In this document: positions 1-8,955 of the stretch, piece by piece | How positions within the stretch are numbered: position 1 is the first letter of the stretch | Layout: each line of letters begins with the position of its first letter | Source of the DNA: Virgibacillus oceani | GTDB taxonomy: Bacteria > Bacillota > Bacilli > Bacillales > Amphibacillaceae | Assembly (NCBI RefSeq): GCF_014638995.1 | Contig: NZ_BMFR01000002.1 | Location: forward strand, 106,203-170,202 | DNA length: 64,000 bases | Direction: 5' to 3' | Made by a program: the position numbers and the translations under genes | The notes under the pieces: generated by a model | The model's input: the letters and a program-made list of their open reading frames with translations, nothing else | Told to the model about the DNA's origin: nothing | Database searches by the model: none

Positions 1-722
1 GATTCAACCAATGATACCATTGCTACCAAAATCATTGTTAAAATAGCTGACCATTCGAACGTTGGTGCTCCAAAATAAAATGGTTGGACCATGTGAAATA
101 GTGATGCGTCAGATACTGCAGCAAAATTCACTTTTCCCATGAACGCTGCAACTATAGTGCCAACAATCAGGCCAATTAAGATTGAAATAGATCTTATAAA
201 GCCTTTGGAAAATCGATACAATACAATTATAAAAATTAATGTGCCGAAAGCTAATGAAATATTTGAAAGCGAACCAAAATCACTTGCACCTTGCCCCCCT
301 CCCATATTATTGATGGCAACAGGAATCAATGTAATCCCGATAATGGTTACAACAGAACCAGTTACGACTGGCGGGAAAAAGCGAACCAATTTACCAAAGA
401 AACGGCTTATCAAAATTACGAATAGACCTGAAACAAGAATCGAACCATAGATTGCTGAAATACCATATTCACCACCAATTGCAATCATTGGACCAACAGC
501 TGTAAATGTACAGCCGAGAACAACCGGAAGACCAATTCCAAAAAAACGATTGCTAACAACTTGTAAAATTGTGGCGATACCACACATCAAAATATCTATC
601 CCAACAAGATAGGTCAATTGCTCCGAAGTTAAACCTAATGCTCCGCCAACAATAAGTGGAACTAAAATCGCACCTGCATACATTGCAAGAACATGCTGAA
701 TACTTAGTGCCGCTGTTTTCAT
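1..722 (-). CDS. pbuX: Xanthine permease PbuX (N-terminal part, cut by window edge)
   Basis: About 240 N-terminal residues of a nucleobase:cation symporter-2 (uracil/xanthine permease) family membrane protein; the C-terminus lies outside the window. The start MKTAALSIQHVLAMYAGAIL and the long hydrophobic helices with GLPVVLGCTFTAVGPM are typical of bacterial xanthine permeases. The ATG lies 1 nt after the xpt stop codon, and its ribosome binding site (GGAGGAAC) is inside the last xpt codons, so the two are translationally coupled. Family role: proton-driven xanthine import feeding Xpt. It is controlled by the guanine riboswitch upstream of xpt. No stop interrupts the visible frame. Confidence 0.93.
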   Translation of the reverse strand, partial: MKTAALSIQHVLAMYAGAILVPLIVGGALGLTSEQLTYLVGIDILMCGIATILQVVSNRFFGIGLPVVLGCTFTAVGPMIAIGGEYGISAIYGSILVSGLFVILISRFFGKLVRFFPPVVTGSVVTIIGITLIPVAINNMGGGQGASDFGSLSNISLAFGTLIFIIVLYRFSKGFIRSISILIGLIVGTIVAAFMGKVNFAAVSDASLFHMVQPFYFGAPTFEWSAILTMILVAMVSLVE

Positions 723-723
723 T

Positions 724-1394
<671 letters not shown>

Positions 1395-1460
1395 ATTCGA
1401 AAGAGAATGAAAAGATTATACCTAACCATAGAGGCATATCTACTCACCATTTATCGCTGC

Positions 1461-1525
1461 TCATAGTCGGTTTATTTACGGTAAACCGGTAGAAACTTGC
1501 AGGCCATATTCCCGCGATTATATGA
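1461..1525 (-). promoter_or_regulatory. Purine (guanine-class) riboswitch aptamer
   Basis: The minus strand carries the three-way junction of purine riboswitches. P1 is TCATA/TATGA, P2 is GCGGG/CCTGC with loop AATATGG, and P3 is CCGGTTT/AAACCG with an accgtaaat loop. The conserved core AAGTTTCTACC and the 3' GACTATGAG are both present. The C in GACTATG is the specificity base for guanine/xanthine-type ligands; adenine sensors have T there. It lies between a clear promoter and the terminator ahead of xpt. Confidence 0.95.
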
Positions 1526-1548
1526 TTATATGAAATTAGAATGTTACT

Positions 1549-1576
1549 AGTATAGCACTTGATCTATGAAAAACAA
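1549..1576 (-). promoter_or_regulatory. SigmaA promoter of xpt-pbuX
   Basis: Minus strand TTGTTT, 16 nt spacer, TATACT, with a TG one base before the -10 hexamer (extended -10). The predicted start lies a few bases 5' of the riboswitch aptamer, as expected. Confidence 0.75.
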
Positions 1577-1684
1577 CCCCAATAGCAATAAAAAAACTAT
1601 TTGAATAATTTTTGAATTTTATCGTGTTATTTAGAAAATAACCCTTGCGTAGACAGCTTAGAATGGGGATTCGATCTCCTTTTT

Positions 1685-2263
1685 TCAAGCATCCTGTTCT
1701 TTTCCTATCTCGTCCACTATTTTTTCAGCTGCCTTCCGATATAAATTGCTCATGTTTATTAAAGAGGTAATCAATAGTAATTGTTTCAAATAAACGGAAT
1801 CCTTATCGTCCAATTTATCTATTTCTTCTTTCACCTTGTTTGTATTTTCTTTTACATCGTCAACAAATTTAACCGCGTTAGCCTCGGCTAGATGAAGATA
1901 GCTATTATATAACTTTTCTATATTAAATTCAGCTTCAGGAACCTTTTTGTTTAAGTTTTCCAATGTTAGCTTTATATCGTTAATTGATAAGGCACCTTTT
2001 AGCTGATAAATTATGCTTATTAATATAAGGTGTTCTTTTGAATATTTTTTGTTGTTAACTGGGAAAAATAACTTTCCTTTAGCATAATTGTTTATCATTG
2101 TTTTTGTTAAAACTTTTTCATCTGCATTTCTTTTTTGCCCCTCATATTTCTTTTCAAATAATTGAATGACCTGATCCATATATAAGTCAATATCTGGAAT
2201 GTCATCAAGTGTTAAATGATTATCAATAGGTGCGTTTGCTATAAGTTGTTCAATTTTATCCAA
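1685..2263 (-). CDS. DUF1836 domain-containing protein
   Basis: 192 residues with the TTG start that has GGAG 8 nt upstream (a second TTG two codons earlier is too close to it). The N-terminal half contains the DUF1836 pattern, with DIPDIDLYMDQVI near residue 20 and VLTKTMINNYAKGKLFFP near residues 52-69. This looks like a MerR/HTH-like recognition region (MINNYAKG...Y). The C-terminal half is a helical stretch. Family members such as B. subtilis YkrK are considered transcriptional regulators. It is divergent from the hemolysin III-like gene. No function is asserted beyond possible DNA-binding regulator. Confidence 0.75.
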   Translation of the reverse strand: MDKIEQLIANAPIDNHLTLDDIPDIDLYMDQVIQLFEKKYEGQKRNADEKVLTKTMINNYAKGKLFFPVNNKKYSKEHLILISIIYQLKGALSINDIKLTLENLNKKVPEAEFNIEKLYNSYLHLAEANAVKFVDDVKENTNKVKEEIDKLDDKDSVYLKQLLLITSLINMSNLYRKAAEKIVDEIGKEQDA

Positions 2264-2297
2264 TGCCAAAACTCCAATTTTTTTATTTCAAGTACGC

Positions 2298-2326
2298 TTG
2301 ACTATATAATAACATACCTTTATCAT
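2298..2326 (+). promoter_or_regulatory. SigmaA-type promoter of the hemolysin III-like gene
   Basis: TTGACT, 17 nt spacer, TATCAT, about 40 nt before the TTG start. It lies in the 100 nt divergent region shared with the DUF1836 gene. Confidence 0.6.
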
Positions 2327-2367
2327 TTAATATAGTATTAAAAACTACATGGGAAGGTGCTAATAAA

Positions 2368-3015
2368 TTGAATACGTACATTCGTGAACCTATTAATGGA
2401 CTTACACATTTGTTTGGAGCGATTTTATCATTTTTTGGATTGCTGGCTATGGTAATTAAAGCATCTTTAGTTACGGAATCTGCCTTTGCAATTATGGCCG
2501 TTATTATTTTCGGTATAAGCATGATCCTATTGTATGCAGCATCTGCCACCTATCATATGGTCATTGCAAAAGAGCAAGTTATTGCTTTCCTAAGAAGAAT
2601 TGATCATTCAATGATTTTTGTACTTATTGCTGGTACGTATACACCATTATGTATCATTAGTCTAAATAGTGTAACTGGCTGGGTTCTGTTTGGAATCATA
2701 CAGTGTCTTGCACTAGTTGGAGTCGTTTACAAGTTAATTTGGTTTCGCGCACCGCGATGGTTATCAACGTCCCTATATATTGCAATGGGCTGGATAATCA
2801 TACTTTTCAGTTCATCCCTTACCGCTGCAATAGGAACCAATGGAATGCTTCTATTGATTCTCGGAGGAATAGCATATACAATTGGTGGAATTATTTATGG
2901 GGTAAAGCCTAACTTTTTATCGTTTAAACATATGGGCTTCCATGAGATATTTCATATTTTCATATTAATTGGCAGCCTATTTCATTTCGTGTGTATATTT
3001 AATTATGTCCTGTAA
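2368..3015 (+). CDS. Hemolysin III / PAQR-family membrane protein (YplQ-like)
   Basis: 215 residues, TTG start preceded by GGGAAGGTG. The opening EPINGLTHLFGAILS is the hallmark of the hemolysin III (PAQR) family. It has seven predicted membrane spans and conserved family residues: SATYHM, RIDHSMIFVLIAGTYTP, and a C-terminal FHEIFHIFILIGSLFHF with the metal-site histidines. Family proteins are integral membrane hydrolase-like enzymes, and the hemolytic role is poorly established. Single-gene unit with its own promoter and a strong terminator. Confidence 0.9.
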   Translation: MNTYIREPINGLTHLFGAILSFFGLLAMVIKASLVTESAFAIMAVIIFGISMILLYAASATYHMVIAKEQVIAFLRRIDHSMIFVLIAGTYTPLCIISLNSVTGWVLFGIIQCLALVGVVYKLIWFRAPRWLSTSLYIAMGWIIILFSSSLTAAIGTNGMLLLILGGIAYTIGGIIYGVKPNFLSFKHMGFHEIFHIFILIGSLFHFVCIFNYVL

Positions 3016-3020
3016 TGCGG

Positions 3021-3056
3021 AAAACGAACCTCCTGATAGGCAGGTTCGTTTTTTAT
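3021..3056 (+). terminator. Bidirectional terminator
   Basis: AACGAACCT pairs with AGGTTCGTT (9 bp), followed by a T run on the plus strand. An A run on the 5' side lets it also serve the convergent M42 peptidase gene. Confidence 0.85.
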
Positions 3057-3058
3057 TG

Positions 3059-4114
3059 TTAGTATGAAACAAGCTTTGACAAAATGTAGTGATACAATAA
3101 TTGTTCTGTGTAGTCCAATGACGTTTCATGCGTTCGTTCAAATGCATGTGAAGAATCAATTCCCGGTCCGATAAGTCCGTGAACAATATCGTGCCCTGCC
3201 CTAATGGCCGCGGACGCATCAGAACCATAGTACGGATATATGTCCAATTTATAGTCAATACCGTTTGCATTTGCAAGCTCAACAAGGTGCTTACGTAATC
3301 CATAATGATAAGGACCGCTTGCATCTTTCACACAAATCGAGACAGTATATTCGTCAGTTGATTGTCCATCACCCATTGCTCCCATATCGACCGCCAAATA
3401 TTCAACGGTTTCTGGGGTAATATTAGAATTTCCTCCATAGCCAATTTCCTCATTATTTGAAATAAGAAAATGCGTTGTATATGGCAGTGTAATGTTTTCT
3501 TCTTTCAATCTTTTAATAAGCTGTAACAGTATAGCAACACTTGCTTTATCATCTAAGTGACGTGATTTGATGAACCCATTGTCAGATATTTGCACACGAG
3601 GATCAAATGAAACAAAATCCCCTACCTCAATTCCAAGTTCACGAATAGCATCCGCATTTTCAACCTTTGCATCAATCCGGACTTCCATATTTTCCTGATC
3701 GCGCTTTGCATTACCAGCATCTTTATAAACATGGACAGAGGTTTGGTGCATTAGAATTGTACCCGTAATAATTTCCCCATTTGATGTGTGAATCTCACAA
3801 TACTCTCCCTCAATTGAGTTGTACTTAAATCCACCTATAAGGTCAAGGCGAAGACGTCCGTTGCTTTTCACTTCTTTAACCATTGCACCTAGTGTATCAA
3901 CGTGAGCAGTTAACATTCTATGTTCGTTATCGTTTTCACCAGGTAAAGTCGCAATTAGTCCACCTTTGCGATTCCGTTGTGTTTCTACATTTAAATTCGT
4001 TAAAAAATCTTCTACATGCTGGATGACCTTTTCTGTATAGCCTGAAGGACTTGGTATAGAGACCAATTGTTTAATAAGATCTTTCGTTTCATTTACATTC
4101 GGATATGTATTCAA
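3059..4114 (-). CDS. M42-family metallopeptidase (glutamyl-aminopeptidase/endoglucanase-like)
   Basis: 351 residues using the TTG start that follows AAAGGGG at 9-10 nt; the longer ORF upstream has no ribosome binding site. M42 (tetrahedral aminopeptidase) ligand and catalytic motifs appear in order: AHVDTLGAMV (His, Asp), HLDDKASVA (bridging Asp), NNEEIGYGG (catalytic and ligand Glu), AVDMGAMGDG (Asp) and SSHAFERTH (C-terminal His). Family members are cytosolic dinuclear zinc/cobalt aminopeptidases forming dodecamers. Closest remembered B. subtilis relatives are YhfE, YsdC and YtoP. Substrate preference cannot be read from sequence. Confidence 0.9.
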   Translation of the reverse strand: MNTYPNVNETKDLIKQLVSIPSPSGYTEKVIQHVEDFLTNLNVETQRNRKGGLIATLPGENDNEHRMLTAHVDTLGAMVKEVKSNGRLRLDLIGGFKYNSIEGEYCEIHTSNGEIITGTILMHQTSVHVYKDAGNAKRDQENMEVRIDAKVENADAIRELGIEVGDFVSFDPRVQISDNGFIKSRHLDDKASVAILLQLIKRLKEENITLPYTTHFLISNNEEIGYGGNSNITPETVEYLAVDMGAMGDGQSTDEYTVSICVKDASGPYHYGLRKHLVELANANGIDYKLDIYPYYGSDASAAIRAGHDIVHGLIGPGIDSSHAFERTHETSLDYTEQLLYHYILSKLVSY

Positions 4115-4185
4115 AATAATTGCCCCTTTCAAAATCATTAATAACATTGTATCGCTATTTACGAAGACTAACAACAAAACAAATC

Positions 4186-4213
4186 AAAAAAAGGCTTCCA
4201 CACACGGGAAACC
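4186..4213 (-). terminator. Terminator downstream of the SinI-like gene
   Basis: Minus strand GGTTTCC/GGAAGCC 7-bp stem (one G-T) followed by seven T. It stands 26 nt after the stop of the small SinI-like ORF, which supports that ORF being a transcribed unit. Confidence 0.75.
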
Positions 4214-4238
4214 AAAAATTTTATCAAGCGCCATTTCA

Positions 4239-4370
4239 TCACTGTTGTTGTATTTTGTCCACGCTTTTATTCTGTTCCAAAAATGCTCTGACCTCAGCAG
4301 GAGTAAGACCAAGGTGTTTAGCAGTTAAAATAAGTTCAATCCAATCTTCCTGAAGCTCTCGTCTATCCAT
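4239..4370 (-). CDS. SinI-like anti-repressor family small protein
   Basis: 43 residues from the ATG at 4370 (MDRRELQEDW...). Residues 9-34 (DWIELILTAKHLG then LTPAEVRAFLEQN) match the SinI/SinR dimerisation helix-hook-helix: compare the remembered B. subtilis SinI core EWVELMVEAKEANISPEEIR. SinI sequesters the biofilm repressor SinR through this domain. There is no HTH domain, so this would be an antagonist only. Start is uncertain: the only good Shine-Dalgarno (TAAGGGGG near 4410-4417) lies about 40 nt upstream, and the frame is open back to it without ATG, GTG or TTG. A non-canonical ATA/ATT start adding up to nine residues is therefore possible. Own terminator follows. Confidence 0.72.
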   Translation of the reverse strand: MDRRELQEDWIELILTAKHLGLTPAEVRAFLEQNKSVDKIQQQ

Positions 4371-4470
4371 TTCCTCAATCGATTTAATTATTATAATCAG
4401 CCCCCTTAATTTTTATAATGAGGAAATATTATTTAAAGAATCTTTGTTTTTTTCTCACAACCTAGCATTT

Positions 4471-5088
4471 TTACTCGTATACAGAACTTGCTTTATTCCC
4501 CATAAACATTCCATACAACAATAAATGGACTACTTCATTTGCAAGCTCCTTAGGTTCCTTTAACCCATTAAGTAATTTTGTCGCGGTTAGTCGCTCAATA
4601 ATTCCTGTTAAACTTTCCGCCACTATATCCATATCAATTTCGTTACGGAAATAGCCCTCTTTTTGTTCATAAATAAGGTTTTGAGCTATTTGCTTAGATA
4701 ACTCTTCTTTCATATCCTCTGCATCTGAAGCAACAAAAAGTCCAATTCTCGTTAAATTAGCATGGTTGGCGAAAAACTGAAAAATTGCTACCAGCTTTGC
4801 TTTTATCATATCGGAAACATTATTTAAATTAACCTGTGATTCAAGCCGGCTATTTCTAACGAGATCGAACAGGCTTTCGTGAAACATGTCTACCAATTCC
4901 TGAAAAATCGACTCTTTGTTTTTAAAATATAGATAAAATGTAGGCTGGGTTACACCAGCTCTCTGAACAATAGTACTGATTTTTGTTTTATAATAGCCTT
5001 TTTGCGCAAACTCATCCGCTGCAATATCTAGTAATAACTCTCTGCTCCGTTCACCGTTTGCTCCCTTTTTTCTCCCTCTGGTACTCAA
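4471..5088 (-). CDS. TetR/AcrR-family transcriptional regulator
   Basis: 205 residues from the TTG start with GGAG 9 nt upstream; upstream codons in the longer ORF are probably leader. The N-terminal TetR HTH is clear: RSRELLLDIAADEFAQKGYY, then KISTIVQRAGVTQPTFYLYF and KNKESIF. The C-terminal ligand-binding domain (about 140 residues) has no recognisable specificity. A promoter with an overlapping palindrome upstream suggests autoregulation. Neighbours are the SinI-like gene (same strand, downstream) and prfC (divergent). The regulon is not evident. Confidence 0.9.
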   Translation of the reverse strand: MSTRGRKKGANGERSRELLLDIAADEFAQKGYYKTKISTIVQRAGVTQPTFYLYFKNKESIFQELVDMFHESLFDLVRNSRLESQVNLNNVSDMIKAKLVAIFQFFANHANLTRIGLFVASDAEDMKEELSKQIAQNLIYEQKEGYFRNEIDMDIVAESLTGIIERLTATKLLNGLKEPKELANEVVHLLLYGMFMGNKASSVYE

Positions 5089-5120
5089 GAATGACAACTC
5101 CAAGCTGTATGTATTTATAT

Positions 5121-5160
5121 TACTATTGAGTAGTATACTGTATAACGAACAAAATATCAA
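5121..5160 (-). promoter_or_regulatory. TetR-gene promoter with overlapping palindromic operator candidate
   Basis: Minus strand TTGATA (5155-5160), 17 nt, TATACT (5132-5137): near-consensus sigmaA. The -10 and start region carry the inverted repeat TACTATTGAGTAGTA (5121-5135) and AGTATACT (5133-5140 on the minus strand's complement). Such overlap is the usual layout for TetR autorepression; the operator assignment is inference. Confidence 0.6.
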
Positions 5161-5250
5161 GTGTAATTTTCCGAATTGATATAAAAATTAAATGTTTTTC
5201 TTATCAATGGAAAAAGAATATAATTTGTAATAGAAAAAACATCCCATATA

Positions 5251-5273
5251 AAAGGAGAATTATTCCAATGTAA
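5251..5273 (+). other. Shine-Dalgarno plus start-stop (ATG TAA) mini-ORF in the prfC leader
   Basis: AAAAGGAGAAT is followed at normal spacing by ATG (5268-5270) and immediately TAA (5271-5273), 56 nt before the prfC start. A -10-like TATAAT at 5219-5224 would place it in the prfC transcript leader. A one-codon ORF upstream of a termination-factor gene could be a translational sensor; see findings. Chance or a decayed ORF remain possible. Confidence 0.4.
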
Positions 5274-5328
5274 ATCCCACCTGTCCATAAATGTATAGAA
5301 ACTAACTAATAAGGAAAGGGATTTTTTT

Positions 5329-6915
5329 ATGAGTCTACATGAAGAAGTTAATAAAAGAAAAACATTTGCTATTATATCGCATCCAGATGCGGGTAAAACA
5401 ACGTTAACGGAACGGCTGCTTTTGTTTGGAAATTTAATTCGCTCGGCTGGTACGGTTAAAGGAAAAAAGTCTGGAAAATATGCAACATCTGATTGGATGG
5501 AAATTGAAAAGCAACGTGGTATCTCTGTAACCTCAAGTGTGATGAACTTTCCATATAAAGATTACCAGGTAAATATACTGGATACACCCGGTCATGAGGA
5601 TTTCAGTGAAGATACGTATCGGACGCTTACTGCCGTAGATAGTGTGGTAATGATTATTGATGCGACCAAAGGAATAGAAGCGCAAACAAAAAAATTATTC
5701 AAAGTATGCCGAATGCGCGGAATCCCAATTTTTACGTTTATCAATAAACTGGATCGTGAAGGGAGAGAACCACTCGAATTACTAGAAGAAATCGAGGAGG
5801 TTTTAGACATTGAGACCTATCCAATGAACTGGCCGGCTGGAATGGGGAAACGATTTCTTGGTATTTTTGATCGAAATGATAAGCAATTTGTTCAGTTTAA
5901 TGGTAATGGGGAAGAAACATATATATCATATACCGATTTGGATAAACCTGAACATCGGGAGTTAGTTTCAAAGGAAGCATACCAATTAGCAGAAGACGAA
6001 CTATTGTTATTAGATGAAGCCGGAGATGGATTTTCATCGGAATCGGTTCTTAATGGAGAACAAACCCCTGTGTTTTTTGGAAGTGCTCTAGCACCTTTTG
6101 GAGTTGAAACTTTTTTTGATACATTTATTTCTATGGCACCTGCACCAAATCCAAGAAAATCAACCGCAGGAGTCGTGCAGCCTGACAGTGCTGATTTCTC
6201 TGGATTTATTTTTAAAATCCAGGCTAATATGAATCCTGCTCATCGTGACAGGGTCGCATTTTTGCGTATATGTTCTGGTAAATTTGAGCGTGGCATGAAT
6301 GTAAAATTGGCTAGAACAAATAAAGCAATCAAGCTTGCTCAAACCCAGCAATTTGTCGCATCGTCCAGGGATACAGTGGAAGAAGCTTATGCAGGTGATA
6401 TTATCGGTATTTATGATCCGAATGTTTATCGGATTGGCGATACGTTAATCGAAGGAAAAAAACAATTCGAATATGATGAATTACCACAATTCCCGCCAGA
6501 ATTATTCAAAAAAGTATCCGCTAAAAACGTTATGAAGGCAAAACAATTTCGAAAAGGCATTGAGCAGCTTGTACAAGAAGGAGCAATCCAGCTTTATAAA
6601 GACCACCGCAGTGAATTTAATATATTAGGTGCTGTAGGAGAACTGCAGTATGAGGTTTTTCAGCATCGGATGAAAAATGAATACAATGTAGAAGTCATGT
6701 TTGAATCAATTGGGGAACGCATCCCGCGCTGGTTAAAGGATGACAAGATAGATAAATCACTTTTTGATGAACGGAACATTTTAGTTAAAGATCGCGAGGA
6801 TAATTACGTTGTTTTATTTAAAAATGACTTCTCGTTAAAGTGGTTTCAGGATAAACATCCTAAAATTGAATTGATTGATTTGTTAGAAGTGAATGCCTAT
6901 AATCAGGTGAATTAA
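5329..6915 (+). CDS. prfC: Peptide chain release factor 3 (RF3)
   Basis: 528 residues, the usual RF3 length. The translational GTPase domain has the P-loop HPDAGKTT (residues 18-25) and DTPGHEDF near residue 88, with NKLD near residue 140. HPDAGKT rather than GHVDHGKT is characteristic of RF3. The C-terminal RF3 domain follows ([37 protein letters not shown]). Family role: GTP-dependent recycling of RF1/RF2 and post-peptidyl-transfer quality control. ATG preceded by AAGGAAAGGG. From memory B. subtilis 168 lacks prfC, while many other Firmicutes have it. Monocistronic, with a strong terminator. Confidence 0.95.
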   Translation: MSLHEEVNKRKTFAIISHPDAGKTTLTERLLLFGNLIRSAGTVKGKKSGKYATSDWMEIEKQRGISVTSSVMNFPYKDYQVNILDTPGHEDFSEDTYRTLTAVDSVVMIIDATKGIEAQTKKLFKVCRMRGIPIFTFINKLDREGREPLELLEEIEEVLDIETYPMNWPAGMGKRFLGIFDRNDKQFVQFNGNGEETYISYTDLDKPEHRELVSKEAYQLAEDELLLLDEAGDGFSSESVLNGEQTPVFFGSALAPFGVETFFDTFISMAPAPNPRKSTAGVVQPDSADFSGFIFKIQANMNPAHRDRVAFLRICSGKFERGMNVKLARTNKAIKLAQTQQFVASSRDTVEEAYAGDIIGIYDPNVYRIGDTLIEGKKQFEYDELPQFPPELFKKVSAKNVMKAKQFRKGIEQLVQEGAIQLYKDHRSEFNILGAVGELQYEVFQHRMKNEYNVEVMFESIGERIPRWLKDDKIDKSLFDERNILVKDREDNYVVLFKNDFSLKWFQDKHPKIELIDLLEVNAYNQVN

Positions 6916-7012
6916 TACAAGAAAATATTTAGATACACAGGTTATCTATTCATCCTGAAGCTAAATATTAATTATCATGATAGTAAATTTCTATTATCTA
7001 TGTCCCATATCT

Positions 7013-7049
7013 AAAAGCATAAGCATTCCATTTAGAATGCTTATGCTTT
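7013..7049 (+). terminator. prfC terminator
   Basis: AAAGCATAAGCATTC pairs with GAATGCTTATGCTTT around a six-base loop: a 15-bp stem ending in T. The A-rich 5' side would let it also act for ssrA on the other strand. Confidence 0.8.
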
Positions 7050-7084
7050 ACATCACAAAACAAAAAAACCACCAACATATGTAT

Positions 7085-7450
7085 TGGTGGAGACGGTGGG
7101 AATCGAACCCACGTCCAGAGATATCGCCACTCAGGCTTCTACACGTGTAGTTGGTATATTATCATTCACTAACCCAAAGGCCTGCCAACAGGCTTAAAAG
7201 GCAGCTAGTCTGATTGGTTTCAACTATCATCCTCAGACGGCGAATGACAGTATAGCCCGCTTCATTTGAGACCCTTCTATCTGCCACACGGGCGATAGCA
7301 GGAAGGATCGCTTAGCAGTGCTTACGCAGCTGCTAAAGCTGGTTGATTATTAGTTTTGCCAGTTATATTTAGGCGAGTAACGTTTTACGAGCCGTAACCT
7401 CGACGCGCAACCTGAGCTCGATCTACCCCTGTCGAATCCGTAACGTCCCC
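7085..7450 (-). ncRNA. ssrA: tmRNA (SsrA)
   Basis: 366 nt. The 5' end GGGGACGTTACGGATTCGAC and the 3' end GGTTCGATTCCCACCGTCTC plus CCA form the tRNA-like domain. The tag frame reads ACT GGC AAA ACT AAT AAT CAA CCA GCT TTA GCA GCT GCG TAA, giving TGKTNNQPALAAA with the usual ALAAA degron. The resume codon appears to be ACT (Thr), where B. subtilis has GCT (Ala). With SmpB it frees stalled ribosomes and tags nascent chains for ClpXP. It lies directly downstream of smpB with its own promoter. Confidence 0.97.
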
Positions 7451-7518
7451 GTATAAGAGAAACGCTCGGGGTTTAACGAGCAATTATTTAGATGAAGTAT
7501 CATCTAACGACATTTCCT

Positions 7519-7546
7519 ATTATATCATATATACCGCTAAATTCAA
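7519..7546 (-). promoter_or_regulatory. SigmaA promoter of ssrA
   Basis: Minus strand TTGAAT, 16 nt spacer, TATAAT, between the smpB stop and the tmRNA 5' end. Its predicted start is about 60 nt 5' of mature tmRNA, consistent with a processed precursor. Confidence 0.75.
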
Positions 7547-7569
7547 GAGGTGGAAGGATTTACAAGCTA

Positions 7570-8037
7570 TTACCTGTAATCGCGATCCTTAATTGCCCGA
7601 TCAATATCCCGTTTCATTTGCTTCTGCTTCAAATCTTCTCGTTTATCGTATTTCTTTTTCCCCTTGCCAAGGCCAATCAGTATTTTAGCAACACCGTTTT
7701 TGATATAAACTTTTAACGGAACAAGTGCATAGCCTTGCTGCTGTGTTAGACCAATCAGTTTATCAATTTCTTTACGGTGCAGAAGCAATTTCCGTGTTCG
7801 GGTTGGGTCGTGATTAAACCGATTACCTTGCTCATATGTTGCGATATGCATATTGATCAGCTTAACTTCACCCTTATCAATTCTCGCATGTGAATCCTTT
7901 AAATTTATCCGGCCAGCTCGGATTGATTTAATTTCCGTACCTTGCAATACGATGCCTGCTTCATATGTCTCTTCAATAAAATAATCATGAGATGCTTTTT
8001 TATTTTGTGCGATTGTTTTTCCGATTCCTTTTGGCAT
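7570..8037 (-). CDS. smpB: SsrA-binding protein SmpB
   Basis: 155 residues, standard length. It binds tmRNA and delivers it to stalled ribosomes. Family motifs: [20 protein letters not shown], then [16 protein letters not shown] (OB-fold core) and [11 protein letters not shown]. The basic C-terminal tail [19 protein letters not shown] inserts into the empty mRNA channel. ATG follows AGGAGGAAC. Directly upstream of ssrA, with a ZIP transporter gene in the position where rnr would normally abut. Confidence 0.97.
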   Translation of the reverse strand: MPKGIGKTIAQNKKASHDYFIEETYEAGIVLQGTEIKSIRAGRINLKDSHARIDKGEVKLINMHIATYEQGNRFNHDPTRTRKLLLHRKEIDKLIGLTQQQGYALVPLKVYIKNGVAKILIGLGKGKKKYDKREDLKQKQMKRDIDRAIKDRDYR

Positions 8038-8109
8038 TGCCGGTTCCTCCTACTACTTCGTGAACCTTATTTTACCAAAGATTATCTAATTAAGCCAACA
8101 TCACAAAAA

Positions 8110-8919
8110 CTAAATAAACAACAGCAAACTGATTGCCATCAATACCATACCACCGATTAAACCATAAATGGACATATGTGCCTCATCGTAACGTTTCGCC
8201 GCTGGTAATAACTCATCTAAAGAAATAAATACCATAATTCCAGCAACAGCCGCAAATATGACTCCAAAGACAACATCATTTAAAAATGGCATTAAAATTA
8301 AAAAAGCAAACAGTGCCCCGACTGGTTCTGCTAAACCTGATAAAAAGGAGAGCTTAAATGCCTTCTTCTTATCATTCGTGGCGTAATAAACTGGAACAGA
8401 CACAGCAATCCCCTCTGGAATATTGTGAATTGCTATCGCTACAGCAATCGCAAAACCCAATGCAGGATCCTGTATGGTTGATGCAAATGTTGCTATGCCT
8501 TCTGGAAAATTGTGAATACCAATGGCAAGTGCGGCAAAAATCCCCATCTTCATTAAGTCGGGATTATCTACCACTTTCCCTGGATTCTTCATATCTTCAA
8601 CCTTTTTCAATTCATGTGGATTCGATTGTGATGGGATAAACCGATCAATTAAAGCAATCAGCAGCATTCCTGCGAAGAACGAGCCTGCCGTTAACCAGCT
8701 TCCGCCCTTATCACCTAACTCTCCAATTAATGCATCCTGCGCTTTAACAAATATTTCAACCATCGAAACGTAAATCATAACACCAGCTGAAAATCCCAAT
8801 GCAAAGGATAAGAACTTTGTGTTGGTTGTTTTAGCAAAGAACGCCAGCAAACTTCCAATTCCCGTTGCCAGCCCTGCAAACAATGTAAACAGAAATGCAA
8901 TAATTACTTCTTCTGTCAT
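8110..8919 (-). CDS. ZIP-family metal transporter (ZupT-like)
   Basis: 269 residues, eight predicted membrane helices. Signature helices IV and V carry the metal-site motifs HNFPEGIATF (near residue 136) and HNIPEGIAVSVPVYYAT (near residue 165), diagnostic of GufA/ZupT-type ZIP transporters. These import divalent cations (Zn, Fe, Mn) into the cytoplasm. AAGGGG lies 10 nt before the ATG. The gene sits between rnr and smpB, an insertion into the usual rnr-smpB pair. A possible MntR-like operator lies upstream. Substrate unproven. Confidence 0.9.
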   Translation of the reverse strand: MTEEVIIAFLFTLFAGLATGIGSLLAFFAKTTNTKFLSFALGFSAGVMIYVSMVEIFVKAQDALIGELGDKGGSWLTAGSFFAGMLLIALIDRFIPSQSNPHELKKVEDMKNPGKVVDNPDLMKMGIFAALAIGIHNFPEGIATFASTIQDPALGFAIAVAIAIHNIPEGIAVSVPVYYATNDKKKAFKLSFLSGLAEPVGALFAFLILMPFLNDVVFGVIFAAVAGIMVFISLDELLPAAKRYDEAHMSIYGLIGGMVLMAISLLLFI

Positions 8920-8955
8920 TCCTCGCGCGCCCCTTTTTTGTACATGTTAATCAAA

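Noticed and set aside
139..450. 103-codon plus-strand ORF near the left edge
   Set aside because: It is antisense to the xanthine permease frame, whose translation matches the family throughout.
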